A program made the position numbers and the translations under genes. A model generated the notes under the pieces. That model was given only the letters and a program-made list of their open reading frames with translations. It did not search any database and had not been told where the DNA came from. Source: Acanthaster planci (taxonomy: Eukaryota > Echinodermata > Asteroidea > Valvatida > Acanthasteridae). From it: DNA of 64,000 bases. Shown here piece after piece: positions 36,401-48,400 of this stretch; within the stretch, counting starts at the first letter, position 1, and the number at the start of each line of letters is the position of its first letter. Where the stretch lies: contig NW_019091631.1 of assembly GCF_001949145.1 (NCBI RefSeq), positions 11,267 through 75,266 of the forward strand. The letters run 5' to 3'.

Positions 36401-39400
36401 TTTGTTTCAAGAAGATTCAAATGAAAAGTGACAGTAATCTTTCGATTCAAAAAGTTAATTATTCATTAAAAAATGTTAAAAGGACAAAAAGGATTGTTCA
36501 ACTCTTAAATCTTGCTAAATTGTGGCTGTAGATACTCCTAGACATGAGAAGCTATTATTGTGGTTATAATGTACAGGTACAGTTGTGTGGGTAATTGCAA
36601 CTGATTTGTATCAGTCGATCCGACCAAATATTCGGATATTCGATCAAATTGAAGGTTGAATATTTCAATAATGAATTATTTGTATTGACTCAGCCCTACT
36701 TCACCCTAAATGCTTCCCTCTAGCCTTGAGTAGATATGGGTATCTACAATAGATGAGGAGGTGGATTCCCAATTTGTCCAAAAGAAGACAGGCAATTTGC
36801 TTTGGTTTCTTTCTTTGATCTTGTACTGTTAATTCTGTGTAATTCCAAACTTGGATGAAATTATTCATTTAAATTGTTCTATTTACCTGAAGGTTTTCTT
36901 TTCCCGGACTTGTACCGTTGCACAGGATAAGATGGAATGATTCAAAACGCAAACAAACAAAGAATTTCATTTTATTAAATTACCTGCGGATGCAGCGCTT
37001 CTGCGCACTGTTATTAACAGCAGTCCAGCTGTTACTCAATCTACACCCATTGGACAGTTTCTGGACCAAATGAATGATCTTTCCAAGCATGTCTCAACAT
37101 TTTGTCCTGTCTGTCTTTCTCTTCTTGTAAAGCTACGGATTAACATGATTGATCAGAAGACTGGACAAACCACTATGTACACCCCCATTATGTCCAGAGA
37201 TGAGGTAAGTATTGCCTTGGTCATGTGATTCAATAATCCAATAGTGTCTTTCCCTCAGCTTTTGAAAAAAAAGTCTTAGGCAGGAAATCAGGATTGTGAG
37301 TAAAGGAAATTTCTGGGTAAAAATTGTCTAGTATTTTGTGCTGGTAGCTTAAGATTGTGGCATGACTTGCACCATTTTAAATGGAGTTTTGTCTCAGTAT
37401 CAATGTAATTCCTACAGAGATACCTGGAGTTTGTGAACATGACCTACTCTTACACTTTCATCGAGAACACCACATTTAGGTAAGCAGCCTTTCCTTTATA
37501 AGCAGATTTCTTTTTTGACCTCCGATGTGCCATAGATCTTGACTCTTTGAGGCATTTTTGACCAAGTCCATATCCGAATTTCTTGGCTAGGGCTTGAATT
37601 CACGCACAAATCTATGGTAGTGGTGGTAGCCACTTGCCATTGAGTTGTATTTTATTTCAACCTACAGCCAAGAAACTTGGACACCACCTATGCAGAACCC
37701 AAACAACATCAAATCTTGTGTGAACTACGGAACTAAACCTGGCTGTACTTTCACCAAATCCTGCTAAATCCTTGCATCTTGAAGAGCCATGGAGACTTAA
37801 GATTCAAATTTTTTAAAAGATAGAGAAAGTTTTAGAGTCTGGAATGCTCTCAGTCTTTTTTGACGACGTCAACAGGATGGATTGGGGATGAATTCTTTGT
37901 TCTTGGGAGAGAAATGGTAATTGATTGTTTCTGTTTGGTGATATGGGAAAATTGCCATGGTCGCCATCATCACCATCTTTTGTGTTCTATCTCTCTGGTG
38001 CAGTGTTGCCATAGCACAGCCGAACTTTGGCCTGTGGGAATGGGGTGTATCTAACGATTTTGACCTCGGAGTAGGTAAGCGAGATCTTTGACACAGATCC
38101 ATCCCCCTCTGCCTTTGAGAAACAATTGAAGTTTACTTTTCTCTTGTAAGACTCAAAAGTAAGTTCCCGGCGTGGTTCCTATAGAACTTTTATGAAGCCT
38201 TGCCTGTGGGTCACTCTTGCAGTGTCCATTCCCCAGATGTAGTGCAAAAATGAAGTGAGACTACGCCCTCCACGGACCACAGAGATCCTTCCCAAGGTCC
38301 TCTCCCACACACCATCCCCTGGAGTTAACCTTGAGCCAGCCGGTTCTTCACAGAATAACTCTGACGCCTGGGTTTTTATGTTTGTTCCCAGCCAGCACAT
38401 ATTCCCTGTTTTATGGGTATTCTAACGTTGCACTGACATCATTATTTTTATTAATCATTTCTGGTAATGACACCAAGGATTTCTCAAAAAAGCCCAAGGC
38501 ACTGTAGCTTGAAAGCCTGGAGAAACTTGTGGAGAGGAGACAGTGAGAAGTTGTTAGGGTTTTGGAGGTGGGAGGAAAACCCTAGAGGAATATTCTGGGC
38601 AAAACCCCAGAGGAATCAGGTAGGGACTGAAAACCAAATCCACATGTGGACCGAGCAGGGAATCAAACCCGGACTGCAGATGTGGAAGACGAGGAAAGAA
38701 CCACCATGCCAACCTGACTCCCTTGTCATGGACAAGGAGCGAAGACGAGTCCTCTCAGAATGCACTGTACGCATGTAAATACTGGCAGTAGCTCTTGACA
38801 TCTTTCCATTTTCCCACAGAATTTGAGGCCATTAACATCAAGCGGGATGACAGGTCTTTGCTGATTGCACCATGGTAAGTGCCCTGCCATCAACCTAATT
38901 GTCGCCAAACATGCTGATAGTGCCCCCACCTTTAAGAGCTTTACACTTTTTGGCCTGAGAGGGCTGCGAAGAGTCGGGCATGAACCCAGAGGCACCCTTT
39001 GAGCACAGATTTCAAACCACAGTCAGATTTGGTTCCAAACCTCTCCAGCTGTACATGTACGTCTTGGTTCACGTGGACTGGTGAGTTGGTAACCAGTAAC
39101 TAAACAAGCTAATATAGTTTTGGTCCCATGGTGAACCAATGTAATCAATTCCCTCGTCAAACGGCAGGTTAATTCATATTGATGGAACTCGCTATATACA
39201 GAATTCTGAGGGGCCTTTTACACTGTTGGGTCTAAAGTTTGGCAACACTGCCAGACTTTGACCAGTTTGTACCTGGATGTGGATACGGAAGAGGAGAACT
39301 TGCCCATCCATTACAAAACAAAACACAAATTTTAACTATGAAGAAAAAGAGAAAGGAAAAGAAATCCCAAGAAAAGGATAGGGGTTTAAAATCACCAATT

Positions 39401-42400
39401 TGCTCAAAATTGAACTGGCCCCTGACCCTGGATCATCTTTGGCCTAAAAAAACTTCAATCTTTATTAACAATACTTGCTGGCCAAAGTTATGGAAGGAAT
39501 TACCTCAAACAATGATCCTATTTTTGTCCGATCGGCCAACAGGGTGTTTTGTGGCGATCACATCGGGCAAGAAGGGATGCTCGCCACATACAACATCACC
39601 AAGTCCATACAGGAGGCCATCAAAGACCTGGCAAACAATGACAACTTTCTTGAACAATGTAAGTCACTTGGAACGCAACGCATAGCAAGGAGACGCTATC
39701 CTCACAAGTGCTTTCTTTTTCGGTGCACAAATATGTGACCAGCTCTAGCAAAATGGGTAATAATTCACTAGATTCAGGTCGGAGTTTTTGATGTGGTTGG
39801 ATTCTGTACATCAAAAGCTACAATTTGATATATGAATGACCCCTGCAGTGCGCTGCATTCCGGGGATCTGTAGACATTTGTATATCCACATTTTCGGAAT
39901 TAATAAAAGCACTTTTCTAGAAAAAGATCATGAAGTGTAGCGCTTTGAAACAATGCTCTATAGGATTTCTGACTGAATGATCGATTTTTCCTCTTTAATC
40001 AGTTTCCATGCTTAAGTCACAAATTTTGAAATATAAATATTATGGAAGCTATTGAAGGAAAAAACACAAAAATCACAATTTTGGAGAAACTTTGCCCTCC
40101 CCAAATAGAATAGGCCATTACATGTTTTGGCATCGTGCGACTTAATACCCTTTTTTTCCCAGAGCGGGGTCACATATATTAACATGGTCTGAGAGTGAAT
40201 AGTCAGTGTTAGCTGTGCTCGTCATTGGAAGTTGACAAAAGTAATTCTCGAGGGGAAGCTGAGTTCTGCTGCTTTTACTGTACCTCATACATATCCATAT
40301 ATATCCAGTATCGGCTAAGCGGCAAATCAGTGTGTCTGTGTGCAGCCATCTTTTCATTTATAGCTCGGGCGATGCTTGCAGGTGCATACGTCAGCTGGGT
40401 AACTCTTCAAGCACACGTGTGGTATAGCTTACCGTACTTTCTAGATTGAACTTGTGCCTATATCTTTGCATTTGCACCTGGTAAACAGCAAAAGCACATG
40501 TAGAGACTTGTAGGTGATGGTGAAGGAACCAGGGAGAATTCAGCTCTCAGTCATGAACATATAGGAAGTATACTAGTTTTGGAAGAAGTTCCTGTTCTGT
40601 CAGTTGCAATCCTAACCAATATCAACTCCAGTTTTCACTAGTTTTTCAAAAGAATGACCTGTGTGAAGGATCAGCTCAGTAAGATACTGTTAAAATTCAC
40701 TGCTTGGAGTCACGGAAATCTGGCGCCTGTTAAGGGACAAAGAAAAAAAATTCCATTTTGCTCACTCCTCTTGGATAGGTCGCCTTTGGTTTCTGGAAGG
40801 CTTGTATCACTGCCTTGTTGTTTCTTTCAAGTGTTGCTGGGTCATTTGAGTAGGAAGATCAAAGAGTTGCTTCTGTTGAATCAAATCTCTGGGGAGTGGA
40901 ATGGATCCCTGAGGGGAAGTAATCCCTTGAAGGGGTGGATTGGGCAAGGTCACTGTTCCAGTTTCGAGATTTGAAGAAACACTATTTGCTTCCAGCTTGG
41001 ATTCAGCCAACACTGTTAACAATCAAGCTCCAGTGTCGAGATGTGGACAGTGATTTTACTTTCCTGTTTCACTTTAAAATTCAGTGAATTTTCCCCATTT
41101 TCACCAGTAGTGATTTTTCAGGAAACCCGATTGACCTGTTCCATGTTCTACATCTGTTGTGGCATTGCAGGTGACAACACCATGGTACGCAAGCTTCTGG
41201 TTGATGCCAATGTCACCAAACAGGTTGTTGAGTACTGGAAGAATGCACAGGAAAGCAATTCTGAGAACTTGTAAGAAAAGACACCAACTTCAATCTATTC
41301 TTTGAACTATGTTCTCTGTAGTGTCACTCTGTTCTGCTCTTAAATTAACGGCATTGAAATTCACCAAATATTCCAAGTATTGGCATGCAACCACAGGAAT
41401 GATGCCAACATTTAAGGAAGTATCCATTCTTCAAGAGAGAGGGTGAGAGTGATGGTTTCTTTTTCTTTAGGCTGTTGAAAGCTTGGTGGCTTATTTGTGT
41501 CTTCTGATCAATTTGGTTCATCCCTGAAAAGGAAAACATAAAAACAATTTTTTTTTTTCAACCTGACCCTGTCAAATGCAACATAAAGCAAGGGTGATCA
41601 AAGGTTGCCATGTATTGTCGCATGTACATGTACTGTACGTGCACCTCTCAGCACTGTGCAACTCCACGGTGATGAAGCTTGTGCCTGTCAGTGCACTGCA
41701 AAATACACTGTTGCAGCTTCTTGCATAAGCAGGGTCTGAGTTCAGCCATGTTGGATTTTGCCCGGACACATCCTAATCTGGTTTGGAGAAATGGAAAAGA
41801 AAAACAAATGAATGGCGTTTTTGTTGATGTGCTTAATCCTCAGCAAGGGAGTCATATTCAATGCGATAGCAACACACGGTGGCTTGACCAGAATCTACCC
41901 AAGCAGGTAACTATTGCAACACGCCAACTTCACCAATACTTACAGTACTGTATCTTATCACCCTGACCAAAGTGACTGCCTTCCACAGCGTGCCAGTTTT
42001 TATAATAATGTCGGGTGCAGGGCATCATTTGATGATCTCTAGTCATAGCCACTCGGAGGTGAATATACAGAATTAATAAACTGTCAATGGAGAATACTTC
42101 CTTCTTGTGACTTGAAACGCTTATTTACATAGACAACAGCGTCTGTGCGTTCATTGACAGTTTTTTAGGAAGGGAAGTATTGTACATCTACAAGGTTTCA
42201 GTCAAAGGCAGGCAAAGTGTTTTGTAACCACACTCATTTGACTTCCCCCTTAGTACTCACAAATGAATTTTTTTCTCATACTTTTTTGTCAGACAAACTT
42301 TATCAGCAACCTGCACTGAAAATTAACCTTAATTGTCCACTACATTGATGTCACAACTTGGAGCCATTTGGAGATCAGACAAAACAGCAGTTGACAAACT

Positions 42401-45400
42401 CACGAACGCTTGGCACAACTAAAAGTGTATTTTGAATTTTGCCCCAGTCCGTTCAGAGATAATTTAAGATCTTGAAGTGTCTGCAAAAGTCCTGCTCTGC
42501 CGGGATGACACCAGAAGATTTCATAAAGATTTTAACAAATCCTTGAGTGACTCATCAATAATAGCCATACATGTCTCCCATCTCCTCAGCATCCCAGAAG
42601 AGTGGACAGAGGAAGAGATTGCAGCTTTCCAGGATCCTTGGGATCAGCCTTATTACCACAGGGCACTATACACCAACAATTATGTCTTTGCTGCCCCCTA
42701 CAACTCAGGTGGGTGGGGCTTATGAGGTTTTCCATTGGTTGATACACATTTAACAGAACGCTAGGTAACAGCTAGTTTATTGACATAGAACTTTCCGTCT
42801 TCCTTCACCCAAGTGACCTCCAGTCTTTTACCGTGAGTGCTTTTCACAGATGTCATCAGTGTGAGACAGATTTGAAGTGGAAAGTACCCACTAGGCATTA
42901 GTACTCATTTAACAAACATGCTTGTAGGTTTTGTTTAAGGTAAGAAAAAGTCTTCCACTTGGGGATTAGGGGCATTGATATGGTTTGCTGCACGTCATTT
43001 TCATCGGGAGTGCCATTGCAAATTCTTTTGTTGAAGTTCCCTATCCATTAGTTCTTACTATAAATTATATGATAACTTAACAGTTACGTGTTTGCTAGGA
43101 CCTTTTCTTTCAACTCTCCTCCATGACAAATCCTTGGCCTTGTATGGTAACGTTCTCTGTCCCTTCTTGGCCGGATGGCTTCTTGGCTTAGATGGTGTGA
43201 CTCTGCCGGTCAATGAATCATACTGGACACCTGTCATGGTCAGTAAGGCAGTGCGCATGACCAAGGACATCACACACGCAGGTAAGCTATCGTCTTTCAT
43301 TCTCTAGCAGGTTTCCCCCGGGGCCCTGAAGACACTAACAATGACGTTTAGACGTTTATCNNNNNNNNNNNNNNNNNNNNNNNNNNNNNNNNNNNNNNNN
43401 NNNNNNNNNNNNNNNNNNNNNNNNNNNNNNNNNNNNNNNNNNNNNNNNNNNNNNNNNNNNNNNNNNNNNNNNNNNNNNNNNNNNNNNNNNNNNNNNNNNN
43501 NNNNNNNNNNNNNNNNNNNNNNNNNNNNNNNNNNNNNNNNNNNNNNNNNNNNNNNNNNNNNNNNNNNNNNNNNNNNNNNNNNNNNNNNNNNNNNNNNNNN
43601 NNNNNNNNNNNNNNNNNNNNNNNNNNNNNNNNNNNNNNNNNNNNNNNNNNNNNNNNNNNNNNNNNNNNNNNNNNNNNNNNNNNNNNNNNNNNNNNNNNNN
43701 NNNNNNNNNNNNNNNNNNNNNNNNNNNNNNNNNNNNNNNNNNNNNNNNNNNNNNNNNNNNNNNNNNNNNNNNNNNNNNNNNNNNNNNNNNNNNNNNNNNN
43801 NNNNNNNNNNNNNNNNNNNNNAGACATTAATCGATATGACACTAACAATGACGTTGAGACGTTAATCGATATGACACTAACAATGACGTTGAGACGTTAA
43901 TCGATATGACACTAACAATGACGTTTAGACGTTAATCAATATGACACTAACAATGACGTTTAGACATTAATCAATATGAAATATGCTTATCATTCCGAGT
44001 GGCCATCCCTAATTTATTCTATTTCTTAAAAGAAAAAATGTAATTTTTACCAGGTTTCATAATTTAGAAATGGCTCCCAACATTAGCAGTTGGTTACTCT
44101 GGTAGCTACCTGTGACGCACAGCCTTCTGTAATTCATATGAACCTGGTATTAATCAAATGGTTAGCTAGTGGCTCTAGTGCAAGATCCCTGACTTGGCCG
44201 AGTGCCGTAAGCTTTTCAAGACCAAATCCTGAAAAAGTCATAATAATTTTTCTGGTTTCTTTCTCATTTTATTCAGTGGTTGCTGTCAGTCTGGATCCTG
44301 GTGAGTTCAACGACATGTGGATAGGCCGAACGAAAGAGGTGAGAACTTGACAAGCTTCTGTCCATTATTGGTTTCCTGTACCCTTGGAACTCTGCTCGAT
44401 GTACAAGTACCACAAGAAATGGGGTACCACATCAGCAATATCAGGTGACCTGACCTTCATCACATGTCCAGTGGGTCTTTTGTGCCCGTGAACCCCGACC
44501 AACCCCAACAGTGTTCCCCTTCCACATGGAATTAGTTCTGCCTTGGGTCCTCTGCTTGATGGTCACCTCTAGCTGTACCCCCACCCTGCTAACGTACCTC
44601 AGTGAACATGCACACATCCTAGTCCACCTTGGCATCCTACTTGGTATCCAGCATCTCCCGCTTTAACTTCTGAATGCCAGCCTCCACTACCGAAGCTCCC
44701 TTCAGTCTTCTCATGACGATCACAATGCACTGTTCGAATTTTGAATTGAAAGAAATTGTTCCTGACAGAATCACAACCCTCACGACAAGAGATTAACATC
44801 TTCCATACGTCCCTCTGGTTTTTTTTCCGGAGATAAAGAGGGGTCTTAAAAAGTGGCCTTTCTCTACTTTAAATTTGACTTGTGCAGTATTTTTATCCCC
44901 CCCCCGATGGGATGGGATGCCAGTCCATCACAGGTTGATTCCCCAGCTAATGTTGGTCCCCCAACATACTCCTGAGTGGAGAGAGGCAAGCAGGGGTGAA
45001 GTGGCTTGCCAAGGGCCCCAACGTACTCCCAACAGCTGGATTCGAACCTCCAACCCTATGATTGGAAGCCACAAACCCTAACCACTTGGCCACACGGCCC
45101 CCCAAGCGGGTCTGAAACAATGCAATTTTGGTATAATGACCTGTTTGGAGGCTGCTTATAGTGACATCAAAAACTATTTTGGGTCTTTCTTTTTTGTTTT
45201 TGTTTTGGATGCAGGCATACTACACTTTTGAGAGTGAAAAACAGTCATGCTTGAATGAGGTGAGTTGAAGCTGTATGTAGTGGTATTTTAGTCTAAGCGG
45301 GCATACTAGCAAGAACTTTAAAAGAAAATGTATCTCCAGGTGTGATAAAATTCAGACTTCTTCAATTTTTGTTTTATTTTAAGTAATGTGATTGCATGCG

Positions 45401-48400
45401 GTATCTTCTTTTAAAAGAAAAAAAAGCAAAAATACTTCAGAACAAGGTTTTTTTCAATCACAAGAAAAGGGCTGACTTGAGAGACATACATGTACCGTGA
45501 ATAAGGCAGTTACAATAACTGATAAATCAACAACAAAACAGTCCAAAACAATTACGAAATATCCAGGCTGCTGGACAGAGTGCGTCAAACAGACAGCCCT
45601 ACAGCTCAGCTGCTCAACGAAGTGACAGGTTCGGCCAGAGCCCAAAGCAAGGGTCTAGTTTCAGGTTGAAACTAGACCAACACCAACAGCTTCCCCCCCC
45701 CCATTTGTTTCCTCCCAAATGGACATTTGGTCAGAAATTAAAACATCTCTTCATATCCTTTGCAGAGTGTCCAGTGCTACTTGCTCGACGACGGCGGATT
45801 TATCGTAGCAACCAACCAGGAAGTTTACCAGAGACATGTAAGTTACCAAGACTGTGTCACAGAAAATAAATACCCCCCTTAAGCCTTTACCACTACTGAA
45901 GATGAGCCTATTCCCGTCTGTCATGCCCCGAGATCGCTTCCTTGCCATCCTGCAGTCCCTGCACTTTAACGATAACACTGCCATGCCAGATGACTGCACC
46001 GACCGCCTCTTCAAAGTGCGCCCAGTCGTCGACCATCTTGCTCAGAAGTTTGCCACTGTCTACGTTCCTCAACGGGACATTTCCGTTGAGGACTCCCTGC
46101 TGAAGTTTTACGGGCGTCTCCGCTTCGCTACCTACAACCCCAGAAAGAGGGCCCGCTTCGGCATCAAGATGTACAAGTTGTGCCAGAGCACCGGGAGTGC
46201 CGCCGGGTACTGCTACAACTTCAAAATCTACACCGGCCAAAGGAAAGGAGACCTCCCAGCAACTACACAGGTGGTGATGGACCTGGTGAACGACCTAAGT
46301 GGCAAGGGCTACAACCTTGCCCTCAACCGGGCCTTCAGCAGTCCCGATTTGTTTCGACGACTTCACAACCAGAAGTTCAACGTCGTCGGCAACACCATGG
46401 CGAACAGAAAAGGGATGCCGAAAGACCTGCAGTCCATCAAGCTGAAGCGGGGCGAAACAGCGTTCCGGTCAGCCGACCTGGGTGTCAGCGGTTCTCTCCT
46501 GGCCATGGTGTGGCAAGACAAGCGCAACATCCGTATGCTCTCCACCATGCATACGGCAGACATCCCTGGCACCGGCAAGCAAGACAGGATGGGGCAGGAA
46601 AAGCAGAAACCGACCTGCGTCATCGAATACAACGCCCTGATGGGGGGCATTGACAAGAGCGACCAACTAGTGGCAAATCATCGAGCAACTCGTAAGTCCC
46701 TCAAGTGGTACAAGAAGCTCTTCTTCTACCTGCTCGACTTGACACTGGTGAACAGCTACGCTGTGTACCTGGCTGTTGGTCACCGCCTCTCCTTCCTCGA
46801 CTACCGCTTGAGTCTTGTCCGTGAGCTTCTGTTCGACGAGTCCTTGAAAAGAAAACACAAGAGAAATAACAAGAAGAAAATAAGAGAAAAAGAAGTTCTC
46901 TCCAAATATTTGTCTGTGTGTGTATTTCTATGTGTACTTGATTTCATCGGTTTCTAAATTTTACTTGAAATTGTTTGGGAAATAAAGTTTGGGAAGGGAA
47001 ATATCTTACACTATGGGAGGGAAAATGAACAAGTTGGGAGATAAAATATGAGAGTGGTTTGGGGGAGATATGTTTGGTAGATATATAACAGAAAAAAACC
47101 CAATAGCTTCAAAAAATAGCAAAAGTTACATGCAGCAGTGCCGGAAAAAGCCACACTTTTAGACCCCTTTTTTTACAGCATGAATTCATTTGTCCGTCAT
47201 TGCCCGCACTCATTGAACAGTTGACAAAGCCCAGTGCACGTGCACAGCTTCCCATTCACTCACCGCATATTACACACTGAGGTCTTAACCGTCAATAGCT
47301 CCGCATAGCAACACGGCGGCATAGCAACGCACTGGGCCAAAGCCCGGAACAAACGAGCCCTTATGTAACACACACAATGGGGGCTCTATACAGAGCGGGC
47401 AGCGTGGCCGCAAAACCGAAGGGTCAATGGAAGTTGCTTGTGAGGGCTAGACTCGCCACGGGACACTCATTATATGGGGTTTAGGCGTTCAGAAAAAAGA
47501 TATGAATTTTTGAAGATTTTTGAAAAACGAAAATATGAAAAAACTGCCCGGCAGCACATGTAACGGTTAAAAAAGCACCCGGCAACAAGTGGTTAATACA
47601 TCAACGTCAGAAATGAAAGAAGAATTCCAAAACTAGTGCACACGTCATCCAGGGAACAAATAAGGAACATTTTGTGTGTTTACACCGGCATCAAGTGGTT
47701 AGACACCGTCTCATACAGCTAAAGTGGTGCTTTAATCAGACTGATTTGATTTGAAGACCTTTAGTTTCTGCGGGACCCACGGGAGGTTGGTGCTTTTTCA
47801 GCACCACAAATCCCATCAGATAGCAGTGACTGTGTTCGACAGTGCATGTTGATTTATTGTCGGATGTTGGTAGAATCATTGACCGTGGGTTGCGGTTACA
47901 ATCTTTGAACAGAATGTTTAGAATAAGCCGTTGAACAATCGTTGCCTTCCACTACTATGCTGCATGTGATGTGGGCTTTGTCACACAGGCACACGCATGC
48001 TCGACTTTAAGTAGATCAGAGACCCTTCTGTGTTCACAACTCTTTATCTTCACAGCAGTTTTGAGTTCTGCTCAGCCAAATCTGCCATTTGATTGTTGCA
48101 GAAGGAAACAGTGATAGTTGACCAGAAAGTCTGTCTTCTCTTTTATTTCTTTCCCAGGTGGGTAGTTTCTTTGGGCTTATTGACGGCGACGTGATGCTGG
48201 ATCTCAAAAACAAAACTGTTTACGACCTGTGAGTGTAACTTTCTTCCTTCCTTAAGCACTTCCTGCCGGGGACACCGGAATCGGAGACGTATGCTTTATG
48301 TGCGTGGCCGGGGTCTCTGAACTCGGACAAAGGAAACAGGGCCCTGTAACAAAAGACCGTACTCCGAACAAAAGACCAGGCTGCTGGGCATTATCAACAT

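Noticed and set aside
42080-42165. Short inverted repeat aactgtcaatg / cattgacagtt
   Set aside because: Only about 12-15 bp of pairing without duplicated flanks; too weak to call an element.
43341-43865. Long frames across the N run
   Set aside because: They exist only because unknown bases contain no stops.
43331-43978. CRISPR-like array
   Set aside because: The 35-bp units are directly adjacent with no unique spacers, in an animal intron. It is a minisatellite.
46180-46653. 157-codon frame overlapping the piggyBac ORF
   Set aside because: Frame-shifted shadow of the transposase; the other frame has clear family motifs.
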